Shown: positions 45,196-53,649 of the stretch, one piece after another | How positions within the stretch are numbered: the stretch's first letter is position 1 | Layout of the letters: every line of letters starts with the position of its first letter | From: Bradyrhizobium barranii subsp. barranii | Lineage (GTDB): Bacteria > Pseudomonadota > Alphaproteobacteria > Rhizobiales > Xanthobacteraceae | NCBI RefSeq assembly: GCF_017565645.3 | Contig: NZ_CP086136.1 | Span: forward strand, 6,369,501 to 6,433,500 | Direction: 5' to 3' | DNA: 64,000 nucleotides | Notes under the pieces: generated by a model | The model's input: the letters and a program-made list of their open reading frames with translations, nothing else | The model's database searches: none | What the model was told of the DNA's origin: nothing | Made by a program: the position numbers and the translations under genes

Positions 45196-45945
45196 ATGTC
45201 ATTCATCCGCACGATGATCGTGAACGGCGTGCTGGCGCTTGTCGCCGCGACTGGCGCCCAGGCACAACAGCGCCCGCCGATCGGCCTGTACGGCTCGCCG
45301 CCGGATGCGATGATCTTCTACGTCGCCCATGGCCCCGCCGGGGCCTGCGGACCGGGCTGCTCCGACTGGATCGCCGCCGAGGGCACGGTGCAATGGGACA
45401 GCTACAAGCGGCTGATCGCGATTCTCGATCGCCAGGCGGGACACAAGCTGCCGCTCGTCATCCATAGCTGGGGCGGCTCCAACCTCAATGTTGCAGTCAG
45501 CATGGGCCGCATCCTGCGCGACCGCGGCCTGGATGCCACCGCCGGCGCGACCGAGGTCGAGGTCTGCGCCGGCAGGCCGGAGGCGGATTGTTTTGCGCTG
45601 AAGCGCCCGGGCGGACCGCTCGACGCCAAGGTATCCTTGCCGGATCCGGCGTGCGATTTCGCGTGCGTCCTCATGCTCGCCGGCGGCGTGCATCGCAGCC
45701 TCCCGCAAGGTGCGACGGTGGTGCTGACCGGCCGTTCCATCCGCAATCGCCGCGCGCCCAACGTGGCGCCCGAACAACGCGAGAGCCTGACGACGATCTT
45801 TGGCGAGCAGTATCGCAAGTACCTGCTCGAGATGGGCGTCGAGCCCCAACTGGTCAACATCATCGACGCCATCGGCGAAGGCGGACGTCCGGTCGTGATG
45901 CCGTCCTCCGACTGGGCGCGGCTGCACATCGTCACGCCGCCATGA
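45196..45945 (+). CDS. secreted ClpP/crotonase-like hypothetical protein
   Basis: This 249-residue protein has a signal peptide (residues 1-24 ending AQA) and resembles COG3904-type predicted periplasmic proteins. IHSWGGSNLNVAVSMGRILRDR and CDFACVLMLAGGVHRSLP have the crotonase/ClpP arrangement of an active-site loop and catalytic helix; His and Ser residues are present but the catalytic set cannot be assigned. Seven cysteines fit a disulfide-bonded exported protein. A GGCAGGGGC site supports ATG 45196. Confidence 0.75.
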   Translation: MSFIRTMIVNGVLALVAATGAQAQQRPPIGLYGSPPDAMIFYVAHGPAGACGPGCSDWIAAEGTVQWDSYKRLIAILDRQAGHKLPLVIHSWGGSNLNVAVSMGRILRDRGLDATAGATEVEVCAGRPEADCFALKRPGGPLDAKVSLPDPACDFACVLMLAGGVHRSLPQGATVVLTGRSIRNRRAPNVAPEQRESLTTIFGEQYRKYLLEMGVEPQLVNIIDAIGEGGRPVVMPSSDWARLHIVTPP

Positions 45946-45954
45946 GCGGCCGCG

Positions 45955-46395
45955 TCAGAGCAGTCCGAGATCGCGCAGCTCGCGCCGCATCGGCTCCGGC
46001 ATCGCCGCGATCGAGCCGGCGGCCGACTTGCCGAGATCGGGCGGCACGGAATCGTCGCTGAGGTAGCGCCAGCCCTGGAACGGCCGCATCGGCCGCGGCG
46101 ATACCGAGATCACCTTCGGCTGCATCACGATCCGGCAACGGCCGATGCCGTCCTTGTCGCGGAACGGCTCGATGCCGATGATCTTTTCACGCGCGGCGAT
46201 CTCGCCCTTGATCACCCAGTAGAGCGATCCGCCCGCCAGGATCTCGGCGTCGCGCTTGGGCACCATGCGGGTGATGTGGATGTGATGTTGCGGCAGACCC
46301 TTCTTCTTGGCGGTCTGCATCCGTTCGGCGACCCACCCCTTCAATTCCTTGACGGAGTCGCAACCGACGGCGAGCTTGATCAGATGTAGCGGCAT
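45955..46395 (-). CDS. DUF1489 family protein
   Basis: This 146-residue protein matches the alphaproteobacterial DUF1489 family. Conserved segments are LIKLAVGCDSVKEL, HITRMVPKRDAEILAGGSLYWVIKG and RPFQGWRYL. It is basic and probably nucleic-acid- or ribosome-associated, but no function is established. The ATG at 46395 gives the standard family start. It is convergent with the crotonase-like gene, with a 9-bp gap. Confidence 0.85.
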   Translation of the reverse strand: MPLHLIKLAVGCDSVKELKGWVAERMQTAKKKGLPQHHIHITRMVPKRDAEILAGGSLYWVIKGEIAAREKIIGIEPFRDKDGIGRCRIVMQPKVISVSPRPMRPFQGWRYLSDDSVPPDLGKSAAGSIAAMPEPMRRELRDLGLL

Positions 46396-46438
46396 GCGCC
46401 CAGCATTAGCCGGGCGGCCACGCATTTGGAATGCCGAA

Positions 46439-47431
46439 CTATTCGTTATCCGCAGCTGCAGGAGCCGGGGCCGGAGCCGGCGGGGCGAGCGGAACTGGTG
46501 CTGCGGCCGGCGCACGTGCGGCCTTCGGTGCCGGCGGCTTCTTCGCAGCCGGCGCCGCTGGAGCAGCGGCCTGCGCAGAGGTCGGAGCGGACGCGCGCGG
46601 CGCCGCGGCTGCGCCTCCGGCGGGCGCTGCCTGTCGCACCGCCGCCGTGGGCGGCTCCGGATTCATGATGCTCACCGGCGGCGTCGATGACGCGCTCGGG
46701 AACTCCGCATTGGTCGGCCTGCCCGTCGGCATCGATGGCGGCATCCCGGCAAGCGCCGCGGTGGCCGGCATCGCCGGGGCCGTTGCGGGCGCGTTCCAGC
46801 CCGGCGCATAGCGCGCGACCAGCGTGTCGTAGAGATGGGAATCCATGTTGGCGGCGACCCGCTGCTGATCGGTCAGCGAGCGGAAGGCGGGGCAGTCGAA
46901 CTGTGTGCAGCCGTCGCGCGCAACCAGCACCTGCGCGACGAGGCCGTAGCGGTCGCGCTCCAGCGCCTTGCGCAGCACCTTCATGTCCAGCGTCAGGCTC
47001 TTCTCGGCGGTCGCGGCATCGCCGAGCGCGGTGAGCCGGTCGATCCGTGCGGCGGTGTAGGAGACGGCCGCAGCCGCCGCGTCAGGCGAGCCGAACAGCG
47101 CCTTCTCGCAACCGATCGCCACGGCATTGCCGGCGAGATCGTCGAGACAGGATAGCGCCGGCAGGCTGGCGACAACCGCGCTCTGCGCGCGCGCCTCGCC
47201 CGGGGCTGCCTCCTCCGCCGGACCATAGACGCGCACGGTGGCAGCCACGGCGATGGCAATGGAAAGCAGCGTGATGACGGTCAGCGCGCCGTTGGCAACC
47301 GACCTTTCGGCGCGCACCAGCGTAATCAGGAGAATCAGGCCGAGGAAGCCGGCGGCTACCAGGATCATCCACATCGGAAAGGCCTGCGGGCGCGAGATTT
47401 GGTCGAACGAAGTGGCCCATGCCCAGTTCAT
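46439..47431 (-). CDS. inner-membrane hypothetical protein with Pro/Ala-rich tail
   Basis: This 330-residue protein has two transmembrane helices near the N-terminus (residues about 18-38 and 48-68), then a folded periplasmic domain with paired cysteines (LSCLDDLAG with AIGCEKALFG; DGCTQFDCPAF), and a 110-residue low-complexity Pro/Ala tail. Such tails usually span the periplasm or act as a linker. The protein is typical of Bradyrhizobiaceae and unnamed. It lies 43 bp upstream of the DUF1489 gene on the same strand. Confidence 0.78.
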   Translation of the reverse strand: MNWAWATSFDQISRPQAFPMWMILVAAGFLGLILLITLVRAERSVANGALTVITLLSIAIAVAATVRVYGPAEEAAPGEARAQSAVVASLPALSCLDDLAGNAVAIGCEKALFGSPDAAAAAVSYTAARIDRLTALGDAATAEKSLTLDMKVLRKALERDRYGLVAQVLVARDGCTQFDCPAFRSLTDQQRVAANMDSHLYDTLVARYAPGWNAPATAPAMPATAALAGMPPSMPTGRPTNAEFPSASSTPPVSIMNPEPPTAAVRQAAPAGGAAAAPRASAPTSAQAAAPAAPAAKKPPAPKAARAPAAAPVPLAPPAPAPAPAAADNE

Positions 47432-47587
47432 GCGCGACGTCCCCTCACGCGAGCAAAGAGCGAATGGTCAAAGCGAGCCCCGCGAGTCGGCAACTGCCCC
47501 CGGTTCACCATGTCGAGGCGAAGGGGGCCTTTTGACGGCGAGCGAAGCGAATTCGTCCGCGATGTCAACGCGCGGCACCGTCATCCG

Positions 47588-47779
47588 TCAGGATTGGGCG
47601 AGCTGGCTTTCCTTGGCGACGCGCTCGAACGCTTCAGTCGAACTCTTGATGCGGTACTGGCAGTCGTCGCCATCCGTCGGCAGCAGGCGGATGATCTCGT
47701 ATGAGCCACTCGCAGCCGGGCGCGCGACGTTGCTGGCAGTGAACAGTACGCGCGTTCCCACGGGGAATTTATGCTTCAA
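47588..47779 (-). CDS. small hypothetical protein of 63 residues (TTG start)
   Basis: The coding part starts with KHKFPVGTRVLFTASNVARP and continues with a DGDDCQYRIKSSTEAFERVAKESQL tail, a compact beta-barrel-like small domain. The TTG start at 47779 is chosen because GGAGATGGG lies just upstream; longer in-frame starts add an unconserved-looking basic extension. I recognise it as a recurrent Bradyrhizobium small protein of unknown function, in length and shape not unlike small SH3-type domains. Confidence 0.7.
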   Translation of the reverse strand: MKHKFPVGTRVLFTASNVARPAASGSYEIIRLLPTDGDDCQYRIKSSTEAFERVAKESQLAQS

Positions 47780-47984
47780 CGCCCATCTCCATGACTCAAA
47801 CAGCGCCGGCTGTGCCCAGGGTCCCACTGCGACGGACCGGCTGAAAACCCGGCGTGACATATAGCACGCAATGCGGCGTTTTGGCCAGCGGTATACAGGC
47901 ATGGCAAATAGGCCGATCCGGCAGTATTTTCAGGACGATAGTGCAGGAACCGGCGAGTGGAGGATACCGCTGGAACCGGCTCCC

Positions 47985-48353
47985 TCAGGCGGTGTGGGGC
48001 AGATGGCCCTCCGGGCTTGCCTGGTCCACGGCCTTGGGCAGTTCCTGGGCCAGAATCTGGCCGAGCTGGTCGACTGGGATGTTGTAGCGCGCCGCGAGCT
48101 GGCGAACGGTGTCGTTGCCGAGCACCGCGCGGAGCTGGTCGGCCGAGATCGGCAGGTTCTGGCCATTGCCGAGCCAGGATTTGACCTGCTCACCGAAACC
48201 GGACTGCTGGAGCTTGGCGACGATTGCGCTGAGGCCGCCCTGATTGTTGCTGCCGACCACCTCGTTCAGCACCGCCGGCAGGACCGCGGCGCCGAGCTGG
48301 CCGAGCGCGCTGCGAAGCGCGGGGTTGTTTTCCAGCGAGTCCAGAATTCCCAT
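47985..48353 (-). CDS. YidB-family protein (DUF937)
   Basis: This 122-residue protein matches YidB: MGILDSLENNPAL, GGLSAIVAKLQQSGFGEQVKSWLG and ISADQLRAVLG. The pattern of repeated helices with QSGFGEQVxSWLG is diagnostic. Its cellular role is unknown. A GAGGGCAGGGGC leader supports the start. It lies 89 bp downstream of a glutathione-S-transferase gene on the same strand. Confidence 0.88.
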   Translation of the reverse strand: MGILDSLENNPALRSALGQLGAAVLPAVLNEVVGSNNQGGLSAIVAKLQQSGFGEQVKSWLGNGQNLPISADQLRAVLGNDTVRQLAARYNIPVDQLGQILAQELPKAVDQASPEGHLPHTA

Positions 48354-48442
48354 GCCCCTGCCCTCTCCCAAGCGGTCCTTCCGCCGCGATTGAGCGCCGC
48401 CAGCCTGCACATCGTCAAGCGGCGCCCGATCACATTCGCGGG

Positions 48443-49105
48443 TCAGACGTTCTCGAATTTCTCGATGACGAGCGTTTCGGCGATCCCGTCGCGGGTCCAT
48501 TCCTGGAACGCTGGCAACGCCATCATCGTGTCCAAGTAGGCCCTGGTCTCCGGCGTGACCTCGATCGCGTAGGTGCGGAAACGGTGCACGACCGGGGCGT
48601 ACATCGCATCCGCCGCACCGAAGCGGCCGAACAGGAACGGTCCCTTGGCACCGTAGCGCGCCCGGCACTCCCGCCAGATCTCCTGCACGCGCGCGATGTT
48701 GGCCCTGGCGTCCGCCGACAGCGTCACGGCGCCCACGGGGCGGTGCAGGTTCATGCCGCATTCGTTGCGCAAGGCCATGAAGCCGGAATGCATCTCGGCG
48801 CACACCGAACGGGCGTGTGCGCGGGCGGCGACATCGTCGGGCCACAGCTTCGCTTCCGGATAGCACTCGGCAATGTACTCGATGATGCTGAGCGAATCCC
48901 ACACCGTGATGTCGCCGTCGACCAGCACCGGCACCTTGCCGGCACGGCTGAAGGACAGGATCTGATCCTTGTCCGCGGGATTATCCGTGTAGAGCGGAAT
49001 GACGGTCTCGACGAACGGGATGTCATTGGCGCGCAGTGCGAGCCATGGCCGCATCGACCATGACGAGTAGTTCTTGTTTCCGATCGCGAGCTTGAGCGCG
49101 GCCAT
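48443..49105 (-). CDS. glutathione S-transferase family protein
   Basis: This 220-residue protein has an N-terminal thioredoxin-like domain with KNYSSWSMRPWLAL (candidate catalytic Ser), the conserved GKVPVLVDGD cis-Pro region and WDSLSIIEYIAE glutathione-binding motif, followed by the helical C-terminal domain with PFLFGRFGAADAMYAPV. It conjugates glutathione to electrophiles or reduces substrates. It is cytoplasmic. No partner for a particular pathway is adjacent. Confidence 0.92.
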   Translation of the reverse strand: MAALKLAIGNKNYSSWSMRPWLALRANDIPFVETVIPLYTDNPADKDQILSFSRAGKVPVLVDGDITVWDSLSIIEYIAECYPEAKLWPDDVAARAHARSVCAEMHSGFMALRNECGMNLHRPVGAVTLSADARANIARVQEIWRECRARYGAKGPFLFGRFGAADAMYAPVVHRFRTYAIEVTPETRAYLDTMMALPAFQEWTRDGIAETLVIEKFENV

Positions 49106-49229
49106 GTCGCTGGTCCTTCCCTAGGTCCTCTGGATGCGGCTGCTTTTAGCGCCATCGCCTGCCGCCAATCAATCGTTGCCGCACCCGGCCGCGCGTGGCA
49201 ATCGTTGCGATCTTCGCGAGGAGTGAGAC

Positions 49230-49946
49230 ATGGGCAGGCATTGGGTCGACATCACCGCGGTCGGCTTCTTCATCATCGAATGGCTGGTCTATGCCCTGAC
49301 GCTGGAGCACTCGGCCTATGGCCGCGACAGCCTGTCGGCGCGCATGAACCGCTATCGCGAGGTCTGGGTCCGCCGCCTGCTCGACCGCGACACCCGCATG
49401 GTCGACATGCAGATCATGGCCTCGCTCCAGAACGGCACCGCCTTCTTCGCTTCCACCAGCCTGTTCGCACTCGGCGGCGCGCTGGCATTGCTGCATGCCA
49501 CCAACGACGCCATCACGATCCTGAGCAAGCTGCCGATCGACCTCAGCACCTCGCCCGCAATGTGGGAGCTGAAATGCGTCGGCCTCGTGCTGATCTGCGT
49601 CTACGCCTTCTTCAAATTTGCCTGGGCCTATCGCCTGTTCAACTATGTCGCGATCCTGTTCGGCGGCATGCCGCCGGCTGACCGGCGCGACACGCCCGAG
49701 GCCGAGGCCCACGTCATCCGCACCTCGCGCCTGTTCGAATCCGCCGGCCGCCACTTCAACCGCGGCCAGCGCGCCTTCTTCTTCGCACTCGGCTATCTCG
49801 GCTGGTTCGTCAGCCCCTGGGTGCTGTTCGTGACCACGGCGGCGGTGGTGATCGTGACCTGGCGAAGGCAGTTCGCGTCGAGCGCATGGGCGGCGATGGC
49901 GCCGGAGGAGATGGATGGTACGGAGACGCGGAAGCGCGGCTATTGA
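49230..49946 (+). CDS. DUF599 membrane protein
   Basis: This 238-residue protein has about four transmembrane helices and the DUF599 segments WVRRLLDRDTRMVDMQIMASLQNGTAFFASTS and KFAWAYRLFNYVAILFGGMP. The conserved polar residues next to the membrane (RDTRMVD) are a feature of the family. No function is known. A GCGAGGAG site precedes ATG 49230. A diverged dyad repeat follows. Confidence 0.85.
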   Translation: MGRHWVDITAVGFFIIEWLVYALTLEHSAYGRDSLSARMNRYREVWVRRLLDRDTRMVDMQIMASLQNGTAFFASTSLFALGGALALLHATNDAITILSKLPIDLSTSPAMWELKCVGLVLICVYAFFKFAWAYRLFNYVAILFGGMPPADRRDTPEAEAHVIRTSRLFESAGRHFNRGQRAFFFALGYLGWFVSPWVLFVTTAAVVIVTWRRQFASSAWAAMAPEEMDGTETRKRGY

Positions 49947-49981
49947 GGCATCTGCTGCGCGCGTGGCACGCGTTCTCCACA

Positions 49982-50063
49982 TCGTCACTGCGAGCGCAGC
50001 GAAGCACTCCCGAATCTTTTCACGGTGACAGTCTGGATTGCTTCGCTACGTTCGCAATGACGA
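49982..50063. repeat. diverged copy of the CATTGCGAG dyad repeat
   Basis: CGTCACTGCGAGCGCAGCGAAGCA at the left and TGCTTCGC...TTCGCAATGACGA at the right form imperfect arms. The family is the same as 14589-14674. Confidence 0.75.
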
Positions 50064-50120
50064 CACGACTGGCGCCGTCATCCCAAGACGCGAGGCTCGC
50101 CCACTCGGCGATATCCCGGC

Positions 50121-50315
50121 TTACTTCCTGCGCATCGTCCCGGACCGGCAATCGAATCTGGCCACAGGCCGATCCATCTGCCAGAGCTCCACGTCGCGAC
50201 CGTCGACGAGCCGCTCCGCGGAGCTGATCGCGGCTTCATCATCGATGCAATCCATGTGGATCATTCTGATGGGACGATCGTGTAGTCCCACGATCAATGC
50301 ACGATAGGCCGACAT
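50121..50315 (-). CDS. small hypothetical protein of 64 residues
   Basis: This protein starts MSAYRALIVGLHDRPIRMIH and has a strand-helix-strand pattern with DEAAISSAERLVDGRDVELW in the middle. A ribosome site AGAC is weak, but the composition and codon use fit a real gene. It is one of the recurrent small Bradyrhizobium proteins with no named domain. No neighbour is clearly linked. Confidence 0.65.
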   Translation of the reverse strand: MSAYRALIVGLHDRPIRMIHMDCIDDEAAISSAERLVDGRDVELWQMDRPVARFDCRSGTMRRK

Positions 50316-50558
50316 TTATGTCTCCAAGGCAAGGCGCGACAGCACGCGCGGACCGGAAGAATGGCGCTGACGGCATTTGAATGCGATGGGGAGCCCGTCG
50401 TCTGTTTATAAGCGCGGCATAAGTTGCCGGCAGCCCGGCCGAGGTCGGTCCTATGCCGATCCTATGCAACCGCGATCGCGCCAATCTCGAAATCATACAG
50501 CATCCGGCACCATATCCGCTCCGTCGCGCAAGCTCGCGCGGCGTAGCGAACTGGTGAA

Positions 50559-50999
50559 ATGATGTCGAATTCAGGGGTCAGCGACAGGATCATCGATCCG
50601 ATGATGGCCATCGCGAACTGCTCGACGCGGCAGCGCATCGTCGTGGTCGGCGCGAAGAGCATGGAATTGGTGATTGAGCTGCATCGTCGCGGATATCTGC
50701 TGGCGGCGGCGGCGGGTAATTGCGGCCGGCCGGCAGGTCAATATGAAGTCGCGCTCGTGGATTGGCGGCGACGCACGCTTCACGCACTCGATGCGACAGT
50801 GGATTGGCTCGACGATTTCCTGAGCCCCCGCGCCGTGCTGGTGATCTGGCTCGACGCGCAGAAGGCAGCTGCGAAGGACACTCTTCGTGCCGCAGTGACG
50901 AAGCGCGGCTTCGTCGTCCTGCAAGGCGCCGAGCATCCATGTGGCAGCGTGCTTCTGGCGCGGCGCTCGGAGGCCATCCCCCTTCGGCAGGCCGCGTGA
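50559..50999 (+). CDS. hypothetical protein with Rossmann-like start
   Basis: This 146-residue protein contains RQRIVVVGAKSMELVIELHRRG and later DWLDDFLSPRAVLVIWLDAQ, a pattern that recalls a degenerate Rossmann or methyltransferase fold without the SAM-binding glycine motif. There are two adjacent ATG codons; 50559 is used. I cannot assign a function. The next small ORF begins 30 bp downstream. Confidence 0.6.
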   Translation: MMSNSGVSDRIIDPMMAIANCSTRQRIVVVGAKSMELVIELHRRGYLLAAAAGNCGRPAGQYEVALVDWRRRTLHALDATVDWLDDFLSPRAVLVIWLDAQKAAAKDTLRAAVTKRGFVVLQGAEHPCGSVLLARRSEAIPLRQAA

Positions 51000-51029
51000 A
51001 CATCCACCCGAACTCATGGATTTGACCCG

Positions 51030-51221
51030 ATGCCAAAATCGAAAATTCGACGTGCCGTCATTCGCGAGTGGATGGCTCTCGCGCCGGCGCAGCGAGGCTC
51101 CGCCGAGCAAGCCGGCGCGTTTGCACGGCGCACCATCGAAAGACATAGCTTGCCACGCAGCCGGAGAACGCCGCAGGCCGTGATCATGGCATGGCTGAAG
51201 CCGCGAACCGGGAGGCCTTAG
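51030..51221 (+). CDS. small basic hypothetical protein of 63 residues
   Basis: This protein starts MPKSKIRRAVIREWMALAPA and is very rich in Arg and Ala, with a helical body (EQAGAFARRTIERHSLPRSRR) and a short MAWLKPRTGRP tail. It has the look of a small nucleic-acid-binding protein. There is no strong ribosome site. It may be co-transcribed with the gene upstream. The function is unknown. Confidence 0.55.
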   Translation: MPKSKIRRAVIREWMALAPAQRGSAEQAGAFARRTIERHSLPRSRRTPQAVIMAWLKPRTGRP

Positions 51222-51244
51222 CTCGCAGGATGGGTACGAGCCGC

Positions 51245-52261
51245 CTACCCTCCGCCAAAATCCCGCGGCGAGAACGGCAGGTCCAAGATCTTCCATTCAC
51301 CATACTTGTCGGGCGGCAGCATCTTGTAGGGCTGGCAGGCCTGGAGCGCGGCGGTCGCGGATTTCACGATGGCCACGCCCTTCGCGGATGGCGGAGCTTC
51401 GATCAGGATCGGCGGGCGGGCCAGCGTGCCGTCGGTGGCGAACACCGTGCGCAGCTTGATGTTGACGTTGTCGGTCGGGTCGACCCCGGCCGGCAGTTTG
51501 GCGCAGCTCTTCAGGTGGCGACGCAGCGCGGCGATGACCTCGGATGGCAGCTTGGCTGCGATCGAATCCTTGGCATCGCCGCCATCGTCCTTGGGGGCGT
51601 CTTTCGGCAGCTCCGGCGGCAATTCCGGCGGCAAGCCCAGCATGACGCCGTACTTGACGGTTACGTCAGGCTCCGGCGCCTGATAGGCCGGCGGCGCGGC
51701 TTGCGGCTGCTGCATCGCTTGTGGCGGCGGCTGTTGCGACGGCGGCTGCGGCATCGCCTGGGGCGGCGGTTGTTGCTGGGGTTGCGGAGGCGGCTGTTGC
51801 GACGGCTGCGGCTGTTGAGGCTGCGGCTGCACATTGGCCTCCCGCTGCTTCGGTGCCTGTGAGGGTTGCGGCTGCGGCTGTTTCTGCTGCGGTTCAGGCG
51901 AGGCCTGCGGCGAGGGCGCCGCCGCCTGCTGCTGGGTCGCAGGCTTCGGCGCGGGTTCCGCCTTGTCCTTGTCGGTGAAATCCAGCTTCGGCAATTTCAG
52001 GTCCGGCAGCGGCTCCGGCGGCTTCTCCTTCGCCTGCTCCTGAGCCTTCTCCTCGGCCTTGGCCTTGGCCTTGGCCTCCTCCTTCACTTGCTCCGGCGTG
52101 ACGATGTCCACCGAAACGGTCTCGGGCGCCGCGGCGTGAAACGGATGGACTTCGCTGATCAGGATGATCAGCGCCACCAGCGTCAGATGCGCGACCGCCG
52201 ACGCTGCAATGTCCGTCCGTATGATCTTCCGCAGTTCCATCGATCGATCTTGGGTTGCCAC
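51245..52261 (-). CDS. TonB/TolA-like envelope-spanning protein
   Basis: This 338-residue protein has one N-terminal transmembrane helix (about residues 17-35), a Lys/Ala/Glu-rich helical stretch, a long Pro/Gln-rich periplasm-spanning region, and a C-terminal globular domain with AALRRHLKSCAKLPAGV and VFATDGTLARPPILIEAPPSAKGVAIVKSA, typical of TolA/TonB C-terminal folds. The start is GTG 52261 with TAGGA upstream; ATG 52240 is an alternative. No exbBD/tolQR genes are adjacent, so its energising partners are elsewhere. Confidence 0.8.
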   Translation of the reverse strand: MATQDRSMELRKIIRTDIAASAVAHLTLVALIILISEVHPFHAAAPETVSVDIVTPEQVKEEAKAKAKAEEKAQEQAKEKPPEPLPDLKLPKLDFTDKDKAEPAPKPATQQQAAAPSPQASPEPQQKQPQPQPSQAPKQREANVQPQPQQPQPSQQPPPQPQQQPPPQAMPQPPSQQPPPQAMQQPQAAPPAYQAPEPDVTVKYGVMLGLPPELPPELPKDAPKDDGGDAKDSIAAKLPSEVIAALRRHLKSCAKLPAGVDPTDNVNIKLRTVFATDGTLARPPILIEAPPSAKGVAIVKSATAALQACQPYKMLPPDKYGEWKILDLPFSPRDFGGG

Positions 52262-52289
52262 GCCGGTCCTAGCATACAGCGGCCCCCTC

Positions 52290-53045
52290 TCAATCCCATT
52301 TTGGCGCGAAGCCGAAATCGGTCAGGCGGCCCTTGGGATTTGCCAGCGCGGCGATCTGGGCCATCTCGTCGTCCGAGAGCTCGAAATCGAAAATATCGAT
52401 GTTTTCCGACAGACGTTCGACGCGCGAGGTGCGCGGGATCGCAGCGACATTCTGTTGCACCAGCCAGCGCAGGCAGATTTGTGCCGGCGTCTTGCGATGC
52501 GCGCGGCCGAGCGCAGCGAGCGTCTGGTCGGCCTTGACGCGGCCCCTGGCGATCGGGCTGTAGGCGACCAGCGCGAGGCCATGCTGGTCGCAGGTTGCCC
52601 TCACCTTCGTCTGGTCGAGATAAGGATGATATTCGACCTGGTTGCAGACGAGCGGCTCCGGCGAGAGCGCCACCGCCTGCTCAATCAGCGCCACCGTGAA
52701 ATTGGAAACGCCGATGTGGCGGGTCAGGCCCATGCGCTTGGCATGCGACAGCGCACCCAGCGTCTCCTCCAGCGGCACGTGCGAATTGGGCCAGTGCAGC
52801 AGCAGGAGATCGACGGAGGAGAGCCGCATCCTGGCGAGGCTCTCCTTGACCGAGCGTTCGAGATCATGAGGCGCGAAATGGTTGGTCCAGACCTTTGTCG
52901 TGAGGAAGATGTCGTCGCGGCGCACGCCCGAGCCGCGCAGGCCGTCGCCGACCTCGCGCTCATTGTCGTAGACCTGCGCAGTGTCGCCATTATGGACCCG
53001 GCCCGTAACACTGCCAACGGACGACGCCGGCGCCGGGCCGGATAT
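52290..53045 (-). pseudogene. aldo/keto reductase gene lacking its 5' end
   Basis: The frame encodes most of an AKR barrel (LLLHWPNSHVP, GVSNFTVALIE, VEYHPYLDQ, AYSPIARG). The only usable start, GTG 52925, gives 211 residues and omits the catalytic Asp and Tyr. The frame continues upstream to code DTAQVYDNEREVG, which holds those residues, but no start codon exists before the stop at 53046-53048. The preceding residues (VTGRVHNG) no longer match the family. A 5' deletion or rearrangement is likely. A family member is normally about 270 residues. Confidence 0.75.
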
Positions 53046-53086
53046 TCAGCGCAATGCTAACGGGAGGTTCGCGCTTGGCCCTGACG

Positions 53087-53416
53087 TCAGGCTTTGGCGA
53101 GCGCCTGGAACACGGTGTCCGGCGCATGCGCAATCACGGCGAGCAGCGCGCGGGCGGGTCCTCGCGGGGCGCGCTTGCCCTGCTCCCAGTTCCGGATCGT
53201 CTCGACGGGAACGCCGAGCTTGGCGGCGAACTCCATCTGGGTGAGGCAGGCGCGACGGCGCAGAGCGCGCACGGCGAGCGAGCTGGCATCATCGCCAGGG
53301 GCGGCATTGGCCGCCGGCTGAACCGGCAACGGCTGGACTGAAAATGACTGGACCGGAAGCTCCTGCCCATCCCGCAACTCGACGACCCGTCCGTCCGCCT
53401 TCAGCCGCAACCGCAT
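53087..53416 (-). CDS. XRE-family helix-turn-helix protein
   Basis: This 109-residue DNA-binding protein has an N-terminal tail with RLKADGRVVELRDGQEL, a Pro-rich linker, and a C-terminal HTH with LTQMEFAAKLGVPVETIRNWEQGKRAPRGPARALL, like NadS/HigA antitoxins. The ATG at 53416 is used because GGGGGA lies about seven bases before it. No toxin gene is adjacent, so an antitoxin role is unproven. It lies immediately upstream of the truncated reductase on the same strand. Confidence 0.82.
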   Translation of the reverse strand: MRLRLKADGRVVELRDGQELPVQSFSVQPLPVQPAANAAPGDDASSLAVRALRRRACLTQMEFAAKLGVPVETIRNWEQGKRAPRGPARALLAVIAHAPDTVFQALAKA

Positions 53417-53493
53417 GTTCATTCCCCCAAGCACGGGCAATGATGCAGCAGGTCGCTTAAGTTCGGATTAAAGATGATGGTGGGCGAAGACGG

Positions 53494-53636
53494 TCTCGTG
53501 CCCCGGACGCAGCGCAGCGCGCAGCGGTGCGCTGCTGAGCCGGGGCCCATTTCGCCACCACGTGCCGTGCTGCTTTCTGGGTCCCAGTTCTGCGCAGCAA
53601 CGCAAAGGGCGTTGCAGCGCGCCCGGGACACGCGAG
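53494..53636. repeat. extragenic inverted repeat, same family as 12671-12800
   Basis: It begins TCTCGTGCCCCGGACGCAGC and ends GCGCCCGGGACACG; internal GAGCCGGGGCCCA and TGGGTCCCAGTTCTG pair in the same order as the first copy. It fills the gap between the XRE gene and mgtE. Confidence 0.8.
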
Positions 53637-53649
53637 GACATAGCGCGCC

